Below are positions 1-5,030 of a stretch of 5,030 bases of DNA, piece after piece (within the stretch, counting starts at the first letter, position 1; each line of letters starts with the position of its first letter). Below the pieces are notes generated by a model, which saw only the letters and a list, made by a program, of their open reading frames with translations, ran no database searches and was not told the origin of the DNA. A program made the translations under genes and the position numbers. This stretch comes from Acidobacteriota bacterium. GTDB lineage: Bacteria > Acidobacteriota > Blastocatellia > Pyrinomonadales > Pyrinomonadaceae. The stretch lies in contig JAIVGV010000147.1 in assembly GCA_020201365.1 (NCBI GenBank), positions 1-5,030 of the forward strand. Reading direction: 5' to 3'.

Positions 1-514
1 AGTTGTAGGTGTCCGGGAAGAGGTAGCCTTCGAGGTTGTCGGCTCGCGGATCGAGATCGCGTATGAGCGTCGTGTCGTCCATCAGGCGCAGCGCTTCGTC
101 CGCGTCGGCGACTTTGAGTTCGGGGATGCGAGCCATCGCGTTGGCGATGTCGAAGCGAGTCCAGCCTTCGATGACGGTGAAGCGATCGAGCCGCTCCTCG
201 CCCTCTTCTAACTTGCGCAGGACTTGGAGCGGCGTGATCGGCGAAGGGAAGCGGTACTCGCCAGCCTTCAGCTTCGGACCTAAGCCCCGCAGCCGGACGT
301 AGAGCAGCAGCGTCCACTCACGTCCGATAACGCCTTTGGACTTGAGTCGGGCGAGCATCTCGGCGGGCGTCGAGCCGCGCGGGATTTCGATGTACACGGC
401 AGCGGCGGCGTGCTGTCGCGGCGTGCGCAGATCGCGCGCGATCCAGAAGCCGAAGACGCCGCACGCGCAGGCGACGAGGATGACGAGGATGAGAAGGCGT
501 CGAAGAAGTCTCAT
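1..514 (-). CDS. mltG: Endolytic murein transglycosylase MltG (YceG-like), N-terminal part, cut by window edge
   Basis: MltG cleaves nascent peptidoglycan glycan strands at the inner membrane and is thought to set strand length. Only the first 171 residues are visible; the frame runs open through base 1. Residues 7-25 form a hydrophobic membrane segment after a basic start (RLLRR). Residues 40-63 (VYIEIPRGSTPAEML..KGVI) match the LysM-like N-terminal subdomain. KAGEYRF (83-89), FTVIEGWT (112-119) and LEGYLFPDTY (161-170) are family hallmarks. The catalytic Glu lies beyond the left edge. The ATG at 514-512 is chosen because an in-frame TGA sits two codons upstream; no clear Shine-Dalgarno precedes it. 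The stop of ruvX is 58 bp upstream on the same strand, so the two are probably co-transcribed, a pairing seen in several phyla. LVAC at residues 13-16 resembles a lipobox, so a lipoprotein form is possible, though family members are normally transmembrane anchored. Confidence 0.93.
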   Translation of the reverse strand, partial: MRLLRRLLILVILVACACGVFGFWIARDLRTPRQHAAAAVYIEIPRGSTPAEMLARLKSKGVIGREWTLLLYVRLRGLGPKLKAGEYRFPSPITPLQVLRKLEEGEERLDRFTVIEGWTRFDIANAMARIPELKVADADEALRLMDDTTLIRDLDPRADNLEGYLFPDTYN

Positions 515-572
515 TGATCACAAGGGGGACGGCGCCGTTTGATGAGAGAGCACGGTCACGCTCGTCGCATAC

Positions 573-1043
573 TCAACCGCGTTCGCGGCTGGCTATGAAG
601 TCACGCAGGGTGAGCGCGGCTGACTCGCCGTCAACGCGCGCGTTGATCTCGGCGCGCGCCGCGCCCTCGTCGCGCAGGGTCTCCTCGGCGGCGCGGGAAG
701 TTAGGCGCTCGTCCTGCAAGTGGACGGGGACTTCGAGCGAGAGTTCGAGGTTGCGTGCGAGGCGGCGCGTCTCTCGGGCGGCGTCGCCCTCCGTGCCGTC
801 GAGGCGGAGCGGCAAACCTAAGACGACCGCGGCGGCGTCAAAGTCGCTGACGAGGCGGGCGACCGAGGCGACCAGATTTTTCCAGCTCCCGCGGGGCAAC
901 ACAGGCAGAGCGCGGACGCTGACGCGCATCTCATCCGAGACGGCTACCCCGACGCGGCGCGCCCCGAGATCGAGCGCGAGGAGCCGCCCGCGCTGGGCGG
1001 GGCGCGGCTTTTCGTTGCGCGCGATCTGATCTTTGGTCGGCAA
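573..1043 (-). CDS. ruvX: Holliday junction resolvase-like protein RuvX/YqgF
   Basis: RuvX is a cytoplasmic RNase H-fold nuclease, described as a putative Holliday-junction resolvase and linked to 16S pre-rRNA 5'-end processing. Numbering from the TTG at 1043 (156 aa), the protein shows LLALDLGARRVGVAVSD (21-37) with the first acidic residue D25, the VVLGLPLRLDGTEG strand and loop (73-86), QDERLTS (110-116) with D111/E112, and VDGESAALTLRDF (137-149) with D138. The expected acidic cluster is therefore intact. No ATG or GTG is available in frame. A further TTG at 1127 would give 184 aa, but its 28 extra residues match nothing in the family, exceed the usual 140-150 aa, and run into the candidate ctpA promoter, so 1043 is preferred. 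Neither TTG has a good Shine-Dalgarno. mltG follows 58 bp downstream and ctpA is divergent. Identity is secure; the start is not. Confidence 0.93.
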   Translation of the reverse strand: MPTKDQIARNEKPRPAQRGRLLALDLGARRVGVAVSDEMRVSVRALPVLPRGSWKNLVASVARLVSDFDAAAVVLGLPLRLDGTEGDAARETRRLARNLELSLEVPVHLQDERLTSRAAEETLRDEGAARAEINARVDGESAALTLRDFIASRERG

Positions 1044-1059
1044 GACTGTTCGCCGGGCG

Positions 1060-1090
1060 AGTATAGCGCAGCGCGTCGGCAGCCCGCCAA
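1060..1090 (-). promoter_or_regulatory. Candidate ruvX-mltG promoter
   Basis: Reading the minus strand, TTGGCG (1090-1085) lies 19 bp before TATACT (1065-1060). The -10 matches the sigma-70-type consensus at 5 of 6 positions. The -35 is fair and the spacing is longer than the optimal 17. Transcription would begin near 1053, leaving about 10 nt before the TTG at 1043, which fits that start and argues against the TTG at 1127. Seen by eye only. Confidence 0.3.
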
Positions 1091-1105
1091 CGTCGCTTCG
1101 GTTTC

Positions 1106-1134
1106 TTGCCCGCGCCGCCGCCGTCAAGTATCAT
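1106..1134 (+). promoter_or_regulatory. Candidate ctpA promoter
   Basis: TTGCCC (1106-1111) and TATCAT (1129-1134) are separated by exactly 17 bp and match the sigma-70-type consensus at 4 of 6 and 5 of 6 positions. The predicted transcript would start near 1141 and carry a leader of about 70 nt before the ATG at 1212. The site partly interleaves with the region a longer ruvX would occupy. Confidence 0.4.
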
Positions 1135-1199
1135 CGCAGCACGGTTCGGGCGGGGGCTTGCGAGTCTTCTCCGCGTCCGCAGCCTTCGGAATTTCCTAC

Positions 1200-1204
1200 G
1201 AGGT
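1200..1204 (+). promoter_or_regulatory. Shine-Dalgarno of ctpA
   Basis: GAGGT ends 7 nt before the ATG at 1212, a good ribosome binding site at standard spacing. It fixes the start of the S41 peptidase homologue. Confidence 0.7.
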
Positions 1205-1211
1205 AGTTTGA

Positions 1212-2495
1212 ATGTCATTTCGCAGTAAGTTCGCCGTCGTCGTTTTCTCCGCCACGCTCGCGCTCTACGCGGTGGTGGGCGGTTGGATGTTCACGCGCGC
1301 GCAGCAGCAGAACGATCCGGGCGCGCAGCTACGCATCTTCGAGAGCGTACTGCAGCACATCAACGACGACTACGTTGACGAGCCCGACCTGAACAAAGTC
1401 CGCGCGGGCGCGCTGCGCGGTCTCGCCTACGGGCTCGACCCGTACTCGACCTACCTCACGGTTGACCAAGTCCGCGACTACCGCGCCAACATTGATAAGA
1501 GCCAGGTCGGCATCGGCGCGGAGCTGTCGCAAGTCGCGTCTTACCTCTACGTCATCGCGCCGGTCAAAGGGGGACCCGCGGACGAGGCGGGCGTGCAGGC
1601 TGGCGACATCATCGAGTACATCGACTCGAAGGCGACGCGCGACATCTCGCTCTACGACGCGAAGCAACTCTTAAACGGCGCGCCGGGCAGCGAGGTGAAG
1701 CTGAGAGTCCTGCGCGCGGGCACGCGCCCGTTCGTCGTCACGGTCAAGCGCAGACCCGTTGACGTGCCCGCCGCGGAGGCGCGCATGGAGGCTGGCAAGA
1801 TCGGCATCGTGCACGTCAACAGCCTCGCCGCGGGCGAGAGCGCGGACGTGCAAAAGCGCGTGCAGGAGTTGTTGAAGCAGGGCGCGACGAAGATCGTGCT
1901 CGATCTCAGGAGCGTCGCCGGGGGCTCGCTCGAAGAGGGCGTGAAGGTCGCGAACCTGTTCATCAAGACGGGGACGCTCGCCGAGACGGTCGGCAAGGGG
2001 GGGAAGATTCTGAACACGTTGACCGCCGATCCGAAGCAGGCGATCTTCGACGGCCCCGCCGTCGTCCTCATAGATCGCGGGACGGCCGGCGCGGCGGAGG
2101 TCGTGGCGTCCGCCTTCGAGGACGCGAAGCGCGGCGAGGTCGTGGGCGAGAAGAGTTTCGGCGCGGGCACGGATCAGCAGTTGTTCCCGCTGCGCGGCGG
2201 CGACGGGCTGCTGCTCACGGTCGTCAAGTGGGCTTCGCCGAAGGGCAAGCCGTTCCTCGGGGCGGGCGTCGCGCCGACCGTCGAGGTCAAGCGACCCGAA
2301 CTAGCCGAAGCCGTCGACCCGGACGATCTCACGGGCAACGACGACGATTCAATCGCGCGCCCTTCGGCTTCGCCCGACAAGCGCGAGGCCGCGCCCGAAG
2401 CCGCGTCGCCGAAGCAAGCGCCCGAAGACACGCAGCTCAAGAAGGCGCTCGATCTGTTGCGCGAGAGCAAGCCCGCGACGCAGAAGACCGAGTAG
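1212..2495 (+). CDS. S41-family C-terminal processing peptidase homologue (CtpA-like), probably catalytically inactive
   Basis: This 427-aa protein has the CtpA/Prc layout. A membrane anchor spans residues 7-28. An N-terminal helical segment includes LDPYSTYL (75-82). A PDZ domain covers about 98-183 (VGIGAEL; AGVQAGDIIEYID; LLNGAPGSEVKLRVLR), and the S41 core covers about 195-360 (KIVLDLRSVAGGSLEEGV, VVLIDRGTAGAAEVVASAF, VVGEKSFGAGTDQQ, GAGVAPTVEV). Active members cut unstructured C-termini of periplasmic proteins using a Ser-Lys dyad assisted by Gln. Aligned to E. coli Prc, where Ser452 and Lys477 are 25 residues apart, the Ser position is Gly293 (GGC, 2088-2090) and the Lys position is Ala318 (GCG, 2163-2165). 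The Gln position is kept as Gln322. LDLR is followed by SVAGG rather than the usual xNPGG. The frame is otherwise intact. Residues 366-427 form a charged, probably disordered tail rich in D, A, P and K, ending in a short helix-like segment (LKKALDLLRES). Possible roles are binding or presenting substrates, or modulating an active paralogue. The symbol is left blank because activity is doubtful. Confidence 0.92.
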   Translation: MSFRSKFAVVVFSATLALYAVVGGWMFTRAQQQNDPGAQLRIFESVLQHINDDYVDEPDLNKVRAGALRGLAYGLDPYSTYLTVDQVRDYRANIDKSQVGIGAELSQVASYLYVIAPVKGGPADEAGVQAGDIIEYIDSKATRDISLYDAKQLLNGAPGSEVKLRVLRAGTRPFVVTVKRRPVDVPAAEARMEAGKIGIVHVNSLAAGESADVQKRVQELLKQGATKIVLDLRSVAGGSLEEGVKVANLFIKTGTLAETVGKGGKILNTLTADPKQAIFDGPAVVLIDRGTAGAAEVVASAFEDAKRGEVVGEKSFGAGTDQQLFPLRGGDGLLLTVVKWASPKGKPFLGAGVAPTVEVKRPELAEAVDPDDLTGNDDDSIARPSASPDKREAAPEAASPKQAPEDTQLKKALDLLRESKPATQKTE

Positions 2496-2520
2496 CCAGA
2501 ACCCGCCCAATAGATGATCG

Positions 2521-2561
2521 GGGCGTAGAAGCCGGGCTGCTTCTACGCCCTTTTCCTTTTT
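2521..2561 (+). terminator. Intrinsic terminator of the ctpA-like gene
   Basis: A perfect 12-bp stem (2521-2532 with 2539-2550) closes a 6-nt loop (CGGGCT). It is followed by TTTT, CC and TTTTT on the plus strand, the classic Rho-independent form. It begins 25 nt after the stop codon, so the response regulator downstream most likely has its own promoter. Confidence 0.9.
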
Positions 2562-2910
2562 ATCCACGCCTGCGGACGTACCGCGCACATCTGGCGACGC
2601 GTGCCCGTGCGGCGGGTCGGGAACCGTCGAATGAACCGGCAAGGAATCAATTTGATTAGTCATTCTGATGGAGTCGGTCAGCTCTGGCGACGGGCATCAA
2701 GAAAGACACGCCTATTTTCCCACGAGCACGCGCCAGAGACTCGTCGCGCGGAGCGGTACGACGTTTGATTAGAGTTATGTCGAGACCCAAGCCGCCCCGG
2801 TCTCGTGAGCCTTACCCCGTTGCCAACACGCTGATCTTCAACCCTTGGAGGGGGCTCTCACCGTCTCGGCTAGTCCCCGCGTTCCACAACCCAATCCAGC
2901 GAGGCTCTAG
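2562..2910. other. Intergenic region upstream of the response regulator, no supported gene
   Basis: This 349-bp stretch lacks any frame with convincing coding character. It holds TCTGGCGACG twice (2590-2599 and 2683-2692). An 8-bp inverted pair, CTCTGGCG (2682-2689) with CGCCAGAG (2731-2738), and TTTGATTAG twice (2651-2659 and 2764-2772) are also present. A 7-bp stem, CGAGACC (2781-2787) with GGTCTCG (2799-2805), has an 11-nt loop. The composition is less GC-biased around 2640-2725. The region presumably contains the promoter and 5' leader of the regulator, but I could not find a -35/-10 pair worth naming. A 45-codon frame (2777-2914) is discussed among the findings. Confidence 0.6.
2901..2904 (+). 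promoter_or_regulatory. Shine-Dalgarno of the response regulator
   Basis: GAGG ends 6 nt before the ATG at 2911 and supports that start, which also places the REC domain at residue 1 as expected. Confidence 0.6.
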
Positions 2911-3855
2911 ATGATTTCCATTCTGATAGTCGAAGACGACACGACGCTGCGCGGAGTCCTTCAAGACCTGTTATCGGAAGACTTCCCCTGCTACGCGGTG
3001 AAATCCGCCGAAGAGGCGCTGAAGAGGCTTGAAGCCGCGCCCTACAGCCTCGTGCTGACGGACATCTCCATGCCCGGCATGAGCGGGCTGGAATTGCTCA
3101 GCGTGATCAAGCAGAAGTGGCCGGACGTACCGGTCATCCTCTTCTCCGGGATCGACGATAAAGAGTATGCCAGCGGGCTGATGAAGATGGGCGCGTTCGA
3201 TTATCTGTCCAAGCCCTTCGCTATCGAGCAGATGGTGCAGAGTGTCTCGCGCGCCATCATGGAGCACCCGCAACTGAAAAACGACCCGCTGGTGAACGAA
3301 GACGTGGAAGCAAGCGTTCCCGCGCGCGCCGAACACAAAACGGGAGATAATTCGCCGCTCTTCGCCTCGGTACAACTCGGCGGGATCATCTCGCTGGCGG
3401 AGCTTCTGGATATTGTTCAGCGCGGCAAGATGAACGGATACATCGAGCTTCACTGGGACAACACGACGTTGATGAGGGCGCGGGAGTCGAACAAGTTTAA
3501 TGACGCGACGGGCGCACTTGATGAAGCGGTGATGAACTGTGCCGGGTGGATCTATTTGAAAGAGGGGCACATCATTGACGCCGTGATAGACGAGACGGAA
3601 GGCAGCTCCTTCTGGCGAGACGCGGAAGCGTCCTTAGCCGTGTTGGTCAAACTCGCGACCTACATCGGCACGGGTGTCTGCGCCTGGGGGTTCTCGACCG
3701 GCGATGTCGTGCGGGAAGAGAGATTGTCAGTCCGGGATAACAGCGCCAAACTGTTCGACATTATCACGAGTCATGAAAGCGAAGAGGAAGACTCACACCT
3801 TGTGTGCGGCGCGGACGAGGCGGTCTTGAGCCATGCGGCGGCCGGCGTGATGTAG
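2911..3855 (+). CDS. Response regulator: REC receiver domain plus DUF4388-like (PATAN) domain
   Basis: This 314-aa cytoplasmic protein begins with a complete receiver domain (about 2-118). It has the acidic pair E8/D9, phospho-acceptor D51 in LVLTDISMPGMSGLEL, the switch residue S79 in VILFSG, and K101-P102-F103. It should therefore be phosphorylatable by a histidine kinase, none of which is visible here. A charged linker (about 119-150) leads to a second region (about 155-265). There, LGGIISLAELLDIVQRGKMN, YIEL, IYLKEGHIIDAVID and a final WGF resemble DUF4388/PATAN domains: 'SLxELLxxxxxxxxxGxIxL', then 'GxIxLxxGxIxxA', then 'GxF'. These are typically partners in signalling proteins and do not bind DNA. 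No HTH is seen, so output is probably by protein-protein contact. The domain call rests on pattern memory and is less certain than REC. Codon use seems less GC-extreme than in ctpA (for example ATA, TTA and GAT codons), possibly indicating different ancestry or weaker expression selection. Confidence 0.9.
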   Translation: MISILIVEDDTTLRGVLQDLLSEDFPCYAVKSAEEALKRLEAAPYSLVLTDISMPGMSGLELLSVIKQKWPDVPVILFSGIDDKEYASGLMKMGAFDYLSKPFAIEQMVQSVSRAIMEHPQLKNDPLVNEDVEASVPARAEHKTGDNSPLFASVQLGGIISLAELLDIVQRGKMNGYIELHWDNTTLMRARESNKFNDATGALDEAVMNCAGWIYLKEGHIIDAVIDETEGSSFWRDAEASLAVLVKLATYIGTGVCAWGFSTGDVVREERLSVRDNSAKLFDIITSHESEEEDSHLVCGADEAVLSHAAAGVM

Positions 3856-3931
3856 TCGAGTTCTCCCCTCAACCACACCTCCAAAAAATCTCCTGCTACT
3901 CAAGGCGTAGTGTCGCCGTGCTTGAGCGGTC

Positions 3932-4009
3932 GCGCCCGAAGACACGCGGCTCAAGAAGCCCTTGGAACTCCTGCGCGAGAGCACGCCCGCGACGCAGAAG
4001 ACCGAGTAG
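3932..4009 (+). pseudogene. Remnant of a second ctpA-like gene: duplicated 3' end
   Basis: These 78 bases align without gaps to 2418-2495, the last 25 codons and stop of the ctpA-like gene. There are 9 mismatches (69 of 78 identical). Read in the matching frame it encodes APEDTRLKKPLELLREST followed by PATQKTE and TAG. Three of the seven changed codons are synonymous Leu codons and one is Asp to Glu, as expected if the copy diverged while still coding. An in-frame TGA at 3923-3925 and loss of similarity upstream of 3932 show that only the tail survives. The match begins at GCGCCCGAAG, which occurs twice inside the ctpA tail (2391-2400 and 2418-2427). As in the intact gene, a hairpin follows the stop within about 25 nt. 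It is not expected to be translated. Confidence 0.8.
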
Positions 4010-4031
4010 TCTCAGACCTTTCGATCCATTC

Positions 4032-4067
4032 AAGAGACCCGCGAGGCGTACGCCTCGCGGGTCTCTT
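4032..4067. terminator. Perfect 36-bp palindrome, probable bidirectional terminator
   Basis: Bases 4032-4049 are the exact reverse complement of 4050-4067, giving a GC-rich 18-bp arm on each side (a few central bases would form the loop). It lies between rightward transcription (response regulator and ctpA remnant) and the leftward serine hydrolase, where a shared terminator is expected. Neither side has a strong T-run, although short T/C-rich sequence follows on the plus strand, so efficiency is uncertain. Confidence 0.7.
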
Positions 4068-4107
4068 ACCTTGCTTGAGTTAAGCGACTCGCCGCGGACG
4101 TCTCGTT

Positions 4108-5030
4108 CTATTTGATCTTCTTCGCGGGCGTGTCGCGGCCGCCCTGATGCAGAACCAGCCCCGTCACCCGCCCCTGCGCGTCTGTGACGAAAGTCACCTG
4201 CGCGTCAACGACTTTCAGGAAGAACTCGGTTTCCGAAGAGGGGAGCATCTCGACGACGGGCTGTCCGGGCGCGCTCGCCGAGAGCTTCCCGCCGTCGTTC
4301 GTGATCGTGAGGACTAAGCCGGGCGCGAGCTGGTACTGACCGGCGTACTTGTCGAGTGTCGCCGAGGCGACGGCGACGACTTTGCGCTCGACGGGAATCT
4401 TATACGGCGCGCCGAAGAGGATGGCGGAGAGATCGCGCGCGATGCGATCCGAGGGCGCGTTCTCGTTGTTGCTGAGCACGATGACGGTCGCGCGGTCGGC
4501 GGGGAAGCGCGCGATGTCGGTGGCGAAGCCGTTGATGCCTCCGTTGTGCCAGATCACTTGGTGATCGTGCATCTTGCCGACGCCCCAGCCGTAGGCGTAG
4601 CCCATGTCGGGCGACATCTGCTTGAGCGGCGTGAAAATCTCTTCGAGCGTTTTGCGCGGGACGAGCTTCTCGGTGTAGAGCGCCTTGTCCCAGGTCAATA
4701 AATCTTCCGCGGTCGAGTAGAGCGCGCCCGCGGAGAACGGGATCGCCATGTTGAGGTAAGCGGCGTTGACGAGCGCCTGCCCCGTCCAGACGTACCCGCT
4801 CGCGCGGTTCGGGACGAGTGTGCGCGAGTCGTCGTAGCCGGTGCTCCTCATGCCGAGCGGCGCGAAGATGTTGTCCTGTAAAAATTTCGCGTAAGGCACG
4901 CCCGACGCCTTCTCGACGACGAGACCGAGCAGGTGATAGCCGGAGTTGCTGTAGGCGAACTTCTCGCCGGGCGCGAAGTCGAGCGGCTTGTCGCGGAAGA
5001 GCTCGACGAGCGCGGCGGGCGTGTAGGGCT
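4108..5030 (-). CDS. Beta-lactamase-family serine hydrolase with DUF3471-type C-terminal domain, N-terminus cut by window edge
   Basis: The last 306 residues are visible and the frame is open through the right edge. The apparent start at 4899 is only an internal GTG (Val in ASGVPYAKF). Numbering from the first visible codon, FAPGEKFAYSNSGYHLLG carries the Tyr-x-Asn motif (Y26-S27-N28). AGALYSTAEDLLTW (about 101-113) is a conserved core strand-helix, and HNGGING (161-167) replaces the KTG motif, as in many class C beta-lactamase/esterase-like members (PF00144). The SxxK nucleophile motif lies outside the window. Residues about 222-306 (LDKYAGQYQL, PGLVLTITNDGGKL, TEFFLKVVDAQVTFV, GLVLHQGGRD) resemble the DUF3471 domain often fused to such hydrolases. 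These proteins are usually exported and act on peptides, esters or peptidoglycan-derived substrates; the real substrate cannot be read from sequence, and antibiotic resistance should not be assumed. It is convergent with the response regulator. Confidence 0.92.
   Translation of the reverse strand, partial: PYTPAALVELFRDKPLDFAPGEKFAYSNSGYHLLGLVVEKASGVPYAKFLQDNIFAPLGMRSTGYDDSRTLVPNRASGYVWTGQALVNAAYLNMAIPFSAGALYSTAEDLLTWDKALYTEKLVPRKTLEEIFTPLKQMSPDMGYAYGWGVGKMHDHQVIWHNGGINGFATDIARFPADRATVIVLSNNENAPSDRIARDLSAILFGAPYKIPVERKVVAVASATLDKYAGQYQLAPGLVLTITNDGGKLSASAPGQPVVEMLPSSETEFFLKVVDAQVTFVTDAQGRVTGLVLHQGGRDTPAKKIK

Noticed and set aside
514..1029. Plus-strand frame of 171 codons opposite ruvX
   Set aside because: It is antisense to the well-conserved ruvX, is dominated by Arg/Ser as expected of a complement frame in GC-rich DNA, and has no recognisable domain.
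1652..2170. Minus-strand frame of 172 codons within the ctpA-like gene
   Set aside because: It is a complement shadow of the S41 core with low-complexity Ala/Ser/Pro content and no ribosome binding site.
2228..2659. Plus-strand frame running from inside ctpA across its terminator
   Set aside because: It is Arg-rich and out of frame with ctpA, and it passes through a strong intrinsic terminator.
2562..2910. Possible tRNA, riboswitch or mobile-element end in the intergenic gap
   Set aside because: There is no cloverleaf or T-loop-like consensus, no recognised riboswitch core and no target-site duplication or terminal inverted repeat pair. Only short repeats are present.
2971..3570. Minus-strand frame of 199 codons opposite the response regulator
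   Set aside because: It is antisense to a gene with intact REC motifs. The His/Arg/Val-rich composition is typical of shadow frames.
3880..3931. Imperfect CTCAAG/CTTGAG inverted repeat just before the ctpA remnant
   Set aside because: Six-base arms with mismatched neighbours are too weak to call a terminator.
3804..4115. Plus-strand frame across the regulator end, ctpA remnant and palindrome
   Set aside because: It reads the remnant in the wrong frame and runs through the palindrome, with Arg/Ser-rich content and no domain.
4108..4899. Start of the serine hydrolase at 4899
   Set aside because: The codon there is GTG inside a conserved stretch. The same frame continues upstream through the YSN motif to the window edge, so the gene is truncated by the window, not short.

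Overview
The window is GC-rich bacterial chromosome with strong G/C preference at third codon positions. It carries ordinary housekeeping and cell-envelope genes. A response regulator with a DUF4388-like output domain, an S41 peptidase with a long charged tail, and a serine hydrolase with a DUF3471-type tail together suggest an Acidobacteriota-like organism (for example Blastocatellia). This placement is inferred from gene content only. I see no tRNA, rRNA, CRISPR array, transposase or phage gene.

Layout. At the left edge on the minus strand is the 5' part of mltG (endolytic murein transglycosylase), preceded 58 bp upstream by ruvX (Holliday-junction resolvase-like nuclease). The two look like one leftward operon. 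A short divergent region (about 1044-1211) holds candidate promoters for ruvX and for the rightward ctpA-like gene. That gene encodes a membrane-anchored PDZ/S41 C-terminal-processing-protease homologue and ends at a strong intrinsic terminator (2521-2561). A 349-bp intergenic stretch with small inverted repeats follows, then a two-domain response regulator (REC plus DUF4388-like; 2911-3855). Between it and the right-hand gene lie a 78-bp degraded second copy of the ctpA 3' end (3932-4009) and a perfect 36-bp palindrome that probably terminates transcription from both sides. The right edge holds the C-terminal 306 residues of a beta-lactamase-family serine hydrolase on the minus strand, whose N-terminus is outside the window.

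Two observations stand out. First, the CtpA homologue appears to have lost its catalytic Ser (Gly293) and catalytic Lys (Ala318) while keeping the rest of the fold and the third, Gln position, so it is probably a pseudoprotease. Second, the last 25 codons plus stop of this gene occur again 1.5 kb downstream without indels at about 88% identity. This suggests a second ctpA-like gene once lay here and was lost, and that the response regulator now sits between the intact gene and the remnant. I found no convincing evidence for a wholly new multi-gene system.
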